Source: Pseudoalteromonas sp. DL-6 (GTDB lineage Bacteria > Pseudomonadota > Gammaproteobacteria > Enterobacterales > Alteromonadaceae). Taken from it: a stretch of DNA of 64,000 bases. The position numbers and the translations under genes are program-made. Below the pieces are notes generated by a model that saw only the letters and a program-made list of their open reading frames with translations, was not told where the DNA came from and made no database searches. Below, in pieces: positions 16,325 through 24,708 of this stretch. Every line of letters starts with the position of its first letter. Position 1 is the stretch's first letter. The stretch spans positions 3,100,001 through 3,164,000 of the forward strand of contig NZ_CP019770.1 of NCBI RefSeq assembly GCF_004328665.1, in the 5' to 3' direction.

Positions 16325-16927
16325 TTATTTTGTTACTTTATCTAAAAAAGCCTGTCGTTCAGCGAGCGTTGCTTGTTGCCACCAAAAGTCGAGCATATGT
16401 GCAGCGCTTGGCATGCCTTTGCCATTAATTGGCGCAATCGGCTTAATGGGACGACTTGGTTTTTGTGGGCCAGCAGGTGTTTCTGAGGTTTGCTGATTAA
16501 ACTGTGCGCTTTGTAGTTGTCGTTCAGCTATCACATTTAATGGCTCAGCTAAGGTACTACCTTTTGCTTTTAAGCTCACTTGTGGTGCCTCAGCAAATAC
16601 CTTAGCTGCCACCGCATTTTCAGCACGATTAAATACTAAGGTGTAATCTTTACCTGCTTCAACGGTTACATTCACCCAAAAAGGCTCCGACTCAATCACT
16701 TCGTGATCGTCATAGCCTAAATCATATAAATCTGTGTATTTAAGCTTTAACTGATAAGTGCCCGGTGCTAATTCAACATCATCAACACGACTAAAAATCG
16801 AACTTTCAATGATTCGTTCACCCACTTGTAAAGGAACAAACTCCTCAGGAAAGTGAATGTTTTCTGCCAAACTCGATGCACTCACCAAGAGCGCCGCTAC
16901 ACTGCTTAATAATATTGATTTACGCAT
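16325..16927 (-). CDS. DUF2057 family periplasmic protein (YccT-like)
   Basis: A 200-residue exported protein with signal peptide MRKSILLSSVAALLVSASSLA. The start at 16927 follows AAAGGAGTAATTATG, a strong ribosome site; an upstream ATG at 16987 would include untranslated leader. The N-terminal IHFPEEFVPLQVGERIIESS, the ELAPGTYQLKLKY strand and the region after VNVTVEAGKDYTLVF match DUF2057. The E. coli and Salmonella member YccT (CsgI) affects curli assembly. A CsgD-like regulator is two genes away, but a direct link is only an inference. The C-terminal part is proline-rich. Confidence 0.8.
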   Translation of the reverse strand: MRKSILLSSVAALLVSASSLAENIHFPEEFVPLQVGERIIESSIFSRVDDVELAPGTYQLKLKYTDLYDLGYDDHEVIESEPFWVNVTVEAGKDYTLVFNRAENAVAAKVFAEAPQVSLKAKGSTLAEPLNVIAERQLQSAQFNQQTSETPAGPQKPSRPIKPIAPINGKGMPSAAHMLDFWWQQATLAERQAFLDKVTK

Positions 16928-17019
16928 AATTACTCCTTTAGTTGATTTCAGTTTGACACTGCTGGCAAAATTTGTCATTAGTGACATACATATTAATCGA
17001 ACAAATTAGAGTCATCATT

Positions 17020-17391
17020 ATGAGTCAAGAGACTATTTTTACTAAAATTATTAATCGTGAAATTCCTGCTGACATTATTTACGAAGACGACCACGCGCTT
17101 GCATTTAAAGATATTAATCCTCAAGCACCTTTTCATGCGTTGATCATTCCTAAACAAGCCATTGCCACGATTAACGATGTCACTGAGGAAAACTCACACC
17201 TTGTTGGTCATTTATATGTGGTAGCGGCTAAACTTGCCAAACAATTTAACTTTAGCGATGACGGCTACCGCGTGGTGATGAACTGCAATGAACACGGCGG
17301 ACAAACCGTTTACCATATTCATTTACACATGCTGGCGGGTAAAGAAATGGGCTGGCCCCCGTATCAAAATACTAAAAAAGTTGCTCTATAG
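17020..17391 (+). CDS. HIT family (histidine triad) nucleotide-binding protein
   Basis: A 123-residue HINT-type protein. The histidine triad YHIHLHMLAG lies at about residues 105-114, and the N-terminal FTKIINREIPADIIYEDD is typical of HinT. These enzymes hydrolyse purine nucleoside phosphoramidates, including lysyl-AMP. The start at 17020 gives MSQETIFTKI; in-frame ATGs upstream run back through the divergent DUF2057 leader and are unlikely. It is divergent from the DUF2057 gene. Confidence 0.93.
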   Translation: MSQETIFTKIINREIPADIIYEDDHALAFKDINPQAPFHALIIPKQAIATINDVTEENSHLVGHLYVVAAKLAKQFNFSDDGYRVVMNCNEHGGQTVYHIHLHMLAGKEMGWPPYQNTKKVAL

Positions 17392-17602
17392 TGACTCATT
17401 AAATCCTGTATCTTAAAAAATACATTAAAAATACGGCGTTTTTCTTATATACCAAAAAAACAATTACTTATTTGCAACATTTTATGTTTAAATAATCGGA
17501 AATCGCACCTTTTCTCCAGTGAAATTGTTATTGCCTAATACAAAAGGTGTGCAGGGATCGTGGTAAGATTAATTAGCCAGCTTTATAAAAGAGTAAAAAA
17601 AC

Positions 17603-18259
17603 ATGAGCAGTTCAGCCTTTTTGTTGTTAGACGAAGAACCAATTAACACTATTGGTATCAACGTTTTAGAGCCTTTGTTAAAAACACAGGGTCTTGACGT
17701 AACTACGGGTACAAATATTTTAGATGTTCCGGTAGGTACTCGCTTATTGTTCATTGAAACATCAAGTAAAGACGCATGGACTAAGCTAAAAGAGCAACTC
17801 GTTAATTTACGCATCAAATGCGATATTGTGTTGTTTAATTTAGATGAAAACCCAGAGCTTGCTAATCGTGCATTACTCAGTGGTATTCGCGGTGTATTTT
17901 ACACCACCGATAATGCCGATGTACTCATGAAAGGGATTCGTTTATTACTTGAAGATCAGCTTTGGTATCGTCGTGATATTATGTGTAATGCGCTCAACCG
18001 CATGCTGCAATTTAACAAAGACGCACTACATAAGCTAACTGATGGTGATATTGAACCAATAAAACTCACTAAACGTGAAAAAGCAATTATCTCGTTAATG
18101 AGTAACGGTTCTAAAAATAAAGAAATTGCTGAAGAGTTAAGCATTAGCCCGCACACGGTTAAAACCCATTTATACAGCGCATTTAGAAAAACCAAATGTC
18201 GTAACCGTATTGAACTACTCTCTTGGGCACAACAAAATATTCCTGACGAAATTCGTTAA
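17603..18259 (+). CDS. CsgD-like LuxR-family transcriptional regulator
   Basis: A 218-residue DNA-binding regulator. The LuxR-type helix-turn-helix (LTKREKAIISLMSNGSKNKE, then EIAEELSISPHTVKTHLYSAF) fills residues 153-215. Residues 1-140 look like a degenerate receiver domain: the usual phospho-acceptor strand reads CDIVLFNLDEN, with Asn rather than Asp at the expected position. The block GIRGVFYTTDNADVLMKGI and the HTH region are strikingly like CsgD, the curli and biofilm regulator of E. coli. It may be regulated by protein level rather than phosphorylation. A terminator separates it from the hybrid kinase downstream. Confidence 0.82.
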   Translation: MSSSAFLLLDEEPINTIGINVLEPLLKTQGLDVTTGTNILDVPVGTRLLFIETSSKDAWTKLKEQLVNLRIKCDIVLFNLDENPELANRALLSGIRGVFYTTDNADVLMKGIRLLLEDQLWYRRDIMCNALNRMLQFNKDALHKLTDGDIEPIKLTKREKAIISLMSNGSKNKEIAEELSISPHTVKTHLYSAFRKTKCRNRIELLSWAQQNIPDEIR

Positions 18260-18282
18260 GGCTTATTTTAATAAATTCAATA

Positions 18283-18306
18283 CAGGCACTTTAGGTGCCT
18301 GTTTTT
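18283..18306 (+). terminator. Terminator after the CsgD-like gene
   Basis: CAGGCAC-TTTAG-GTGCCTG is followed by TTTTT. It lies 23 nt after the stop codon and only about 34 nt before the kinase start, so the kinase probably depends on its own signals or on read-through. Confidence 0.85.
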
Positions 18307-18339
18307 ATATCTTCTTTAAAAATCGCTGTTGGGGTCTTA

Positions 18340-20496
18340 ATGCTCGACTCATTTACGCTTTATTTTGCCAGTATCGCTGTTATGACAGTGATGACGTTAC
18401 TAAATTTTTTAACCTGGCGTACCAATAAGCATGTTCCCGGCACGTTACTTTATATCTCCTACCCTTTACTACTATTAGCCGCCATTGTGGGCTTTGCGCT
18501 CATAGGTAAAATTCCTGAAAAGCTTGCCATTACCTTTGCTAATAGCATGATGTTTTTAGCGTCCATTGTGCATTGCTTATCGCTGAGTCAGTTTTTAAAT
18601 TATCGTGGTCGTGGTTTTAAATTTGTTTGCCTATTTACCGCTGCCAGCGCTTTATTGCTTGTTTACTTCACTTTTTTTCAGCCATCTATGCGCTCACGGG
18701 TTTATATTTCTGACTTTCAACATATTGTAGAAGCCGCTTTTTTACTATTTGTTTTTTTTAAATATGCGCGAAAACCTTATCCTAATGCCAGTATTGTTTA
18801 CATTATTATTTTAACCTTGGTTGCAGCCAGTTTTATCACTCGAACTATTTTTATGGATCGCGTTGCACAACAAGATGCCATATTAAACCCATGGTTTGAC
18901 TCACTATTATTTTTGAACAGTGTGATTGCCCCTATGTTTTATGCAGCCGGTATGGCTCTATTGTGTAATGAACGCAGAGAATTAAGGCTTAATAAACTTA
19001 CCGAAAAAGCACACAAAGACTTAGAGATTCGCGGGCTCTTTTTATCAACTATAAGCCATGAAATACGCACCCCATTAAACGGCATTTTAGGCAGCGCACA
19101 ACTGGTGTTAAACCAAACTAGCGACAGCCGCAATAAAGCTTATTGCGAAGCCATTATCAACTCAGCAGAGTCACTCAACTTACTCGTAGATAAAGTGCTG
19201 GAATACGCAAGCTTAGATCAGCATGACGAAGCCTTGTACGAAGAAGACATAGAGTTCAAAACTTGGCTACAAAACTTATGCCTGCTGTTAAGCCCTCTGG
19301 CCGAACAAAAACAGCTTAAATTTGAGCTTGCCTGTAACATCCCCGATAAAGCCTGTTATTACTGCGACCAACAAAAGCTCAGACAAATCATTATTAATCT
19401 TGTTGGTAATGCGATTAAATTTACCGACACCGGCACAGTAAAAGTTCAAATAGATTTAATTAATGAAACTCAGCTCGATCATACCCTTAAAGTAAGCGTA
19501 CTCGATTCAGGCCCGGGTATTGAAAAAGATGAAATTGATTATTTAACTGAGCCCTACATCCAAAGCAGTGCCGGTAAGGAAAAAGGCGGAACAGGGCTTG
19601 GGCTAGCTATAACCAGTCGTTTACTCGATAAAATTAATAGCCAGCTAGAAATTACCAGTGAGCTGGGAGTGGGTAGCGTATTTAGCTTTAACATGACGCT
19701 AGCCATAGGTGAGCTTAGCCTTGTAGAGCAGCGCCATCAAAGTAAGGACTATTTAACCGGACTTGATGTGTTACTTGTCGAAGATTTAGATTTGAACCAA
19801 AAAATAGCCGTTGAATTTATGGCTGACGACGAGCATAAAATTAAGCTTGCTAAAGATGGTAAAAGTGCGATTGAGTTGATGAAAAAATATCACTTTGATG
19901 TGGTGTTACTTGATATGAACTTACCCGACTTAACAGGGCAGCAAGTGCTAAAAACACTCAAACGGGTGGAGCATAAAAATCAGCGAACTCCGGTGCTGGC
20001 CTTTACCGCCAGTTTGAGCCCTGATGAAATCAAAGAATACTTAGCGCTGGGCATTAAAGACATTGTTGGCAAGCCATTAAAGCAAGAAAAACTACGCCAA
20101 GCATTGAGTGATTCACAGTCAACACAAACCGCTAGCATTGCCGTCGAGCTGGTTGATACGTTATACGATGAAACAGCCACAGAAACCCTAACAAGCTCTT
20201 TTAGTATTGATGAAGTATCTTCTATTTATAATGAGTTTATCCTCTCTGCGCGTAACAAACTGAGCCGTTGCCAAGCTTTATTAGAGCAAGACCCAGAGCA
20301 GTGTATAAAGCTCTTACATCGCCAAGCCAGCACCGCAATGCAACTTGGCTTTAATAGCTATGGACTGGCTCTTAAAAAAATTGAGCGACGCTTACTAGAT
20401 AAAAAACCATTAAATAACTCGTTAAATGAAGCCAGCACACTGTGGCAACACAGTTTAGAAGCATATTTAAAGTATGTACGCCAAGGGCTAGGGTAA
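18340..20496 (+). CDS. Membrane-bound hybrid histidine kinase
   Basis: A 718-residue hybrid sensor kinase. The first about 215 residues hold some seven hydrophobic segments and no large periplasmic loop, so the sensor is membrane-embedded. The H box STISHEIRTPLNG places the phospho-accepting His at residue 240; the HATPase domain follows (NLVGNAIKFTDTG, GGTGLGLAI). A receiver domain carries the acceptor Asp at about residue 525 (VVLLDMNLPDL). The C-terminal about 110 residues are helical and contain LLHRQASTAMQLGF, possibly a diverged Hpt module. The start at 18340 follows GGGG; a GTG at 18295 would overlap the terminator. A partnership with the CsgD-like gene is plausible but unproven. Confidence 0.88.
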   Translation: MLDSFTLYFASIAVMTVMTLLNFLTWRTNKHVPGTLLYISYPLLLLAAIVGFALIGKIPEKLAITFANSMMFLASIVHCLSLSQFLNYRGRGFKFVCLFTAASALLLVYFTFFQPSMRSRVYISDFQHIVEAAFLLFVFFKYARKPYPNASIVYIIILTLVAASFITRTIFMDRVAQQDAILNPWFDSLLFLNSVIAPMFYAAGMALLCNERRELRLNKLTEKAHKDLEIRGLFLSTISHEIRTPLNGILGSAQLVLNQTSDSRNKAYCEAIINSAESLNLLVDKVLEYASLDQHDEALYEEDIEFKTWLQNLCLLLSPLAEQKQLKFELACNIPDKACYYCDQQKLRQIIINLVGNAIKFTDTGTVKVQIDLINETQLDHTLKVSVLDSGPGIEKDEIDYLTEPYIQSSAGKEKGGTGLGLAITSRLLDKINSQLEITSELGVGSVFSFNMTLAIGELSLVEQRHQSKDYLTGLDVLLVEDLDLNQKIAVEFMADDEHKIKLAKDGKSAIELMKKYHFDVVLLDMNLPDLTGQQVLKTLKRVEHKNQRTPVLAFTASLSPDEIKEYLALGIKDIVGKPLKQEKLRQALSDSQSTQTASIAVELVDTLYDETATETLTSSFSIDEVSSIYNEFILSARNKLSRCQALLEQDPEQCIKLLHRQASTAMQLGFNSYGLALKKIERRLLDKKPLNNSLNEASTLWQHSLEAYLKYVRQGLG

Positions 20497-20569
20497 TACG
20501 GTTACGGGCTTCGGGCTACCAAGTTTTACGACCGTAACAAATGATCAAGCATATTCACTATTTATACTG

Positions 20570-21994
20570 TTATTTTCTACCGTATATATCGTCAAATCGC
20601 TCTATGTCACTTTCATCCAATGTGGCACCCGTTTGCACTTCAATAACAATTAACGGCTCGGGCTGATTATTCGCTAAGCTGTGCAGTTGCTTTGCACCAA
20701 TATAACAAGATTGGTCATGGGTCAGTGTTAAGCTTTGTTGGTCAATACATATATCTGCAGTACCTGATACGACCACCCAATGCTCAGCACGATGCTGATG
20801 ACGCTGGGTTGAGAGTTTTGCACCACTTTTTACGGTAATTTTTTTAACTTTAAAGCCGATACTTTCTACTAGCGTACGATAATGTCCCCAAGGGCGGTAA
20901 ACCACCTGATGATGTGCCAGTTTGTCATTTTGCGTAATTGCCAATTGTTTAAGTATTAAAGGCAAGCCTTCAAGCGAATCTTGCTTTGCAACCAAGGTAG
21001 CATCATGAGTATGAACAATCGCTAAATCGCTCACACCTAAAGTGGCAATTGTGTGTCCATCTTCGCTAATAACTAGGTTATTAATACTGTTTTGTGCAAT
21101 ATGTTGCTGATTTTGACTATTGCCCTGCGAATCTTTTTCTGCAAGCGCAGCCAGTGCAGAAAAACTGCCCACATCGCTCCACTTTAACGCCACAGGCATT
21201 ACCACTACATTATTGCTGCGCTCTAAAATAGCGTAGTCAATTGAGTCACTTGGGCAAGATTCAAGTGCATGGGCATTTGCTCTGGTAAACGCTAAGTCTT
21301 GTTTAAAATCAGTAGCACTGGCAACACTTTTAGCAATTTTGGGGGCAAAGCGCTCAAGCTCTTGCAGATAAGCAGCGGGAGTAAATAAGAACATACCACT
21401 GTTCCAACTATAACCGCCCTCAGCTAAATAAGTTAATGCTGCTGCTAAATCAGGTTTTTCTTTAAACTGGTCAACTTCAAAGCAACAGGTATCTTTAATG
21501 GCTGCGCCCTGTTTTATATAACCATAACCTGTGTGTGGCTCTGTTGGTGTGATTGAAAATGTAACTAATTTACCTTGCTCAGCAAGTTTAATCGCATCGG
21601 ATAACTGAGCCGTTAACGCGGTAAAATCTGCAATATGATGATCGGCAGGCATCACCAACAAAGGGCCCGTAATATTATTTTTTAAAGCATGGTGCGCGGC
21701 AAGGGCGATGGCTGGTGCGGTATTTTTGCCTTCTGGCTCAAGTACTATGGCATAGGGTTTTGCAAATGCTGCCTGCTCTGCGGCAATAAATCGATGCTGT
21801 TCATTACAGACCAAAATAGCGGGATTAAAGCCCTCAGTTGCAACCCGTGATAATGTGCTTTGTAATAACGACTGCTGGTTATTATCATCAAGCAAAGATA
21901 AAAACTGCTTTGGCATTGCTTGGCGCGATAGCGGCCAAAGCCGTGTACCAATGCCGCCAGCTAAAATTACCGGTGTAATAAGGGTTGTATTCAT
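20570..21994 (-). CDS. manC: Mannose-1-phosphate guanylyltransferase / mannose-6-phosphate isomerase
   Basis: A 474-residue bifunctional type II enzyme that makes GDP-mannose for polysaccharides. The N-terminal nucleotidyltransferase domain has GGIGTRLWPLSRQAMPKQF at residues 14-32, and later YGYIKQG, FKEKPD and WNSGMFLF. The C-terminal cupin (phosphomannose isomerase) domain includes VYRPWGHYRTL, QRHQHRAEHWVVVSG and ends DIERFDDIYGR. The usual partners (manB, gmd, glycosyltransferases) are not adjacent; it stands alone between a kinase gene and the methionine-salvage group. Confidence 0.94.
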   Translation of the reverse strand: MNTTLITPVILAGGIGTRLWPLSRQAMPKQFLSLLDDNNQQSLLQSTLSRVATEGFNPAILVCNEQHRFIAAEQAAFAKPYAIVLEPEGKNTAPAIALAAHHALKNNITGPLLVMPADHHIADFTALTAQLSDAIKLAEQGKLVTFSITPTEPHTGYGYIKQGAAIKDTCCFEVDQFKEKPDLAAALTYLAEGGYSWNSGMFLFTPAAYLQELERFAPKIAKSVASATDFKQDLAFTRANAHALESCPSDSIDYAILERSNNVVVMPVALKWSDVGSFSALAALAEKDSQGNSQNQQHIAQNSINNLVISEDGHTIATLGVSDLAIVHTHDATLVAKQDSLEGLPLILKQLAITQNDKLAHHQVVYRPWGHYRTLVESIGFKVKKITVKSGAKLSTQRHQHRAEHWVVVSGTADICIDQQSLTLTHDQSCYIGAKQLHSLANNQPEPLIVIEVQTGATLDESDIERFDDIYGRK

Positions 21995-22052
21995 AAAGCC
22001 GCCAATAAAAATATCAGCGGTTATTTTAGCACTTTATCGGCTGGGCGCTAAT

Positions 22053-22826
22053 TTATACCAATGCAAAAGCATCGGCATCTAAATGTGCCGGAAATTTAGC
22101 TCTAAACTCATCAAGCGGCGCTTTATTTAACGTGATTGTTAATAATGCTTGCTGGTCATCATGCGCTTTAATCAGTGGCTCACCTTTAAAGTCATACACT
22201 GCGGTTCCACCACTGTGGTCAATACCATTGCCATCTTCGCCAACCCGATTTACGCCAACCACGTAGCACAGGTTTTCCATTGCTCGCGCCATTAATAAGG
22301 TATCCCACACATTACGCCTTGCAGCTGGCCAGTTAGCAATATTTATCATCACGTCGTAGTCATTGTTATTGCGCTGAAACACCGGAAAGCGTAAATCGTA
22401 GCAAACTTGCGGTAAAATTTTAAACCCATTGAGCTCAAACACTTCACGGGTTTGTCCTGCTACTACAAATTCGCCCTCGTTACCCAAACAAAATAAGTGG
22501 CGTTTATCGTAATAACGTACCTCACCACTTGGTTTTACCCAATAAAACCGGTTGGCCTTTTTGTCTCCTTGGGTTACCAATACTGAGCCAGCAATCACTG
22601 CATTATGTTTTTTAGCTTGTGTTTTAAGCCAACTCAGTACTGAGCCATTTTCAGCCTCACCACAATCAAGGTTAACCGCAAATCCAGTGGCAAAGGTTTC
22701 GGGCAATACAATTAAATCTGGTTTATTGGTGATGTTGGCAAGTTGTTGTTCAAACATAACTAAATTGGCTTTTTTATCGAGCCAATGCAATGAGCTTTGT
22801 AATAATGCTAAAGTTAAAGTTGACAT
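22053..22826 (-). CDS. Omega-amidase (YafV-type, nitrilase superfamily)
   Basis: A 257-residue carbon-nitrogen hydrolase. The Glu-Lys-Cys triad is visible: Glu in LPETFATGF, Lys in YYDKRHLF and Cys in PQVCYDLRFPVF. Omega-amidases hydrolyse the omega-amide of 2-oxoglutaramate and 2-oxosuccinamate, clearing the product of glutamine- or asparagine-dependent transamination. Its 5' end overlaps the end of the upstream aminotransferase gene by 13 nt. That pairing (transaminase plus omega-amidase) is the one known from the final step of methionine salvage. Confidence 0.88.
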   Translation of the reverse strand: MSTLTLALLQSSLHWLDKKANLVMFEQQLANITNKPDLIVLPETFATGFAVNLDCGEAENGSVLSWLKTQAKKHNAVIAGSVLVTQGDKKANRFYWVKPSGEVRYYDKRHLFCLGNEGEFVVAGQTREVFELNGFKILPQVCYDLRFPVFQRNNNDYDVMINIANWPAARRNVWDTLLMARAMENLCYVVGVNRVGEDGNGIDHSGGTAVYDFKGEPLIKAHDDQQALLTITLNKAPLDEFRAKFPAHLDADAFALV

Positions 22827-23956
22827 AAAATCTGCGCCGCCTCCATTAGGGTTTGATCGTTTTTAGCAAAACATAAACGAATAACTTTATCGTTATTTGG
22901 CTGTTGATAAAATACACTTAGCGGAATGGCTGCCACCCCAGCTTGCTCTACCAACCACTGACAAAATTCTACGTCATTTAAATCGGATACATCACTGTAA
23001 TCAAGCAGTAAAAAGTAGGTACCCTCACTTGGTAAAATACTAAAGCGACTATTTTGTAGAGCATTACTAAGCACATCGCGCTTATGTTGATAAAAATCAC
23101 TTAGCTGGTCAATATGGTCAGCGTGTTGCTCTAACATATCTGCTAATGCATGCTGCGCAGGCGTAAAACTTGAAAAAGTAACATACTGATGAATTTTTCG
23201 AAATTCTTCGCTTAAATCAGCGGGTGCAATACAGTAACCCATCTTCCAACCGGTGCTATGAAAGGTTTTACCAAAGCTTGAAATAACAAAGCTTTTTGCC
23301 AGTAGTTCCTCGTCACCGAGTGCGCTTAAATGTGGTTGTTGATCAAACGTTATATGCTCATAAACCTCATCGCTGATTACATATAAATTGTGAGCACTCA
23401 CTAGTTTTTTTAGTTCGTTGATATCTTGCTGTTTTAACACTTTGCCACTGGGGTTATGCGGCGTGTTAATAATAATTGCGCGAGTATTTGCTGTAATTGC
23501 TTGATTTACTGTTTGCCAATTTATAGCGTAATCTGGCGCGGCTAGCGCAACGTGCACTGACTTGCCGCCAGCCAGTTCAATGGCTGGTTGATATGAGTCG
23601 TAAGCAGGATCAAATACAATAACGTCATCACCCTCGCGCACAATAGTTTGAATAGCCACAAATAATGCTTCGGTTGCCCCTGAGGTTACAGTTACTTGGC
23701 TTGTGCCATCAATTTTCGCTTTGTATTTTCGCTGAACTAATGCTGCAATTTGCTGCTGCAGTTTAGGTACACCGCTGGAAGGCGAGTATTGATTAGCTCC
23801 TTGCGTTACATACTGGCTTAACTGCGCTTTTAAATACTCAGGGGTATCAAACTCAGGAAAACCTTGCGAAAGATTAATTGCCGAAAACTTATTAGCCAAG
23901 CCACTCATTTGGCTAAATATACTAATACCTAAATTGGGGAGTTTACTGTCAAACAC
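22814..23956 (-). CDS. Pyridoxal-phosphate aminotransferase, methionine/KMTB type (YbdL-like)
   Basis: A 380-residue class I aminotransferase. The PLP lysine lies in SSFGKTFHSTGWKMGY, and the N-terminal INLSQGFPEFDTPEYL, NQYSPSSG and NTPHNPSGKV motifs are typical. YbdL/MtnE-type enzymes transaminate 2-oxo-4-methylthiobutyrate to methionine with glutamine as a donor. The gene is divergent from mtnB and overlaps the omega-amidase gene, which supports this role rather than aspartate or tyrosine transamination. Substrate preference remains an inference. Confidence 0.88.
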   Translation of the reverse strand: MFDSKLPNLGISIFSQMSGLANKFSAINLSQGFPEFDTPEYLKAQLSQYVTQGANQYSPSSGVPKLQQQIAALVQRKYKAKIDGTSQVTVTSGATEALFVAIQTIVREGDDVIVFDPAYDSYQPAIELAGGKSVHVALAAPDYAINWQTVNQAITANTRAIIINTPHNPSGKVLKQQDINELKKLVSAHNLYVISDEVYEHITFDQQPHLSALGDEELLAKSFVISSFGKTFHSTGWKMGYCIAPADLSEEFRKIHQYVTFSSFTPAQHALADMLEQHADHIDQLSDFYQHKRDVLSNALQNSRFSILPSEGTYFLLLDYSDVSDLNDVEFCQWLVEQAGVAAIPLSVFYQQPNNDKVIRLCFAKNDQTLMEAAQILCQL

Positions 23957-24057
23957 GAAGTCTCCTGATGATGGTTTTGTGTACAGAGCAATGCTATGAT
24001 TAAAAACGGAAGTTTAGCCGTCTAAACTGTACTTTAATTGTTATTTGTGAGGAAAAT

Positions 24058-24693
24058 ATGCAAGACAACCATACCGCTATTTCAAACCTTATAGAAGCCG
24101 CAAAATGGATTAGCCAACAAGGTTGGGTTCCTGCCTCGGGTGGAAATTTATCAGCTCGCACCCAAAATGGCTTCGTTATAACGACTAATGGCTGCGATAA
24201 GGCCCAACTTACCCATGAGCATTTTTTACAGTTAGACCACCAAAACTTAAATACTCCTCAGGTGTTATCAAGCGAAGCGAAATTACATTTAAGTTTGTAT
24301 CAGTTAATTCCTGAGGCGCAATGTGTATTGCATACTCAATCTGTTGCAGCAACGGTGCTTTCACAAGTAACGCAAGCTCATCAGCTTGATTTAAGCGGTT
24401 ACGAAATGCAAAAAGCGCTCAGTGGTTTTACCTCACATTTAGAAACCTTAAGCATTCCTATTTTTGATAACGACCAAGATATTGACCGTTTAAGCTTATT
24501 AGTCAGCGATCACCATTTGCACTCACCGATTAAATTTGGTGTATTAATTCGCGGTCATGGCTTATATGCAGTTGGCAAAAATATTACTGAAGTGCGTCGC
24601 CACCTAGAAGCACTAGAGTTTTTGTTTAGCTGCGAATTAGAGCGATTAAAAATCACCGGCATTCAAGCGAGCAATACACTTCATCATCGATAA
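24058..24693 (+). CDS. mtnB: Methylthioribulose-1-phosphate dehydratase MtnB, with an altered zinc ligand
   Basis: A 211-residue class II aldolase-fold protein aligned by motif to MtnB, which dehydrates 5-methylthioribulose-1-phosphate in methionine salvage. Seen: GWVPASGGNLSAR (residues 22-34), YEMQKALSG with the catalytic-type Glu116, IPIFDNDQDI and IRGHGLY (His167). The zinc-binding motif, normally HTHS, reads HTQS here: His92 is kept but the second ligand is Gln94 (codon 24337-24339, CAA). Activity may be altered. The ribosome site GAGGAAAAT precedes the ATG. mtnC and mtnD do not follow. Confidence 0.88.
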   Translation: MQDNHTAISNLIEAAKWISQQGWVPASGGNLSARTQNGFVITTNGCDKAQLTHEHFLQLDHQNLNTPQVLSSEAKLHLSLYQLIPEAQCVLHTQSVAATVLSQVTQAHQLDLSGYEMQKALSGFTSHLETLSIPIFDNDQDIDRLSLLVSDHHLHSPIKFGVLIRGHGLYAVGKNITEVRRHLEALEFLFSCELERLKITGIQASNTLHHR

Positions 24694-24708
24694 TTAACAA
24701 GCAAGTAT

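Noticed and set aside
20497..20569. GTTACGG/CCGTAAC near the end of the hybrid kinase gene as a terminator.
   Set aside because: The arms are short, the loop is long and no T-run follows.
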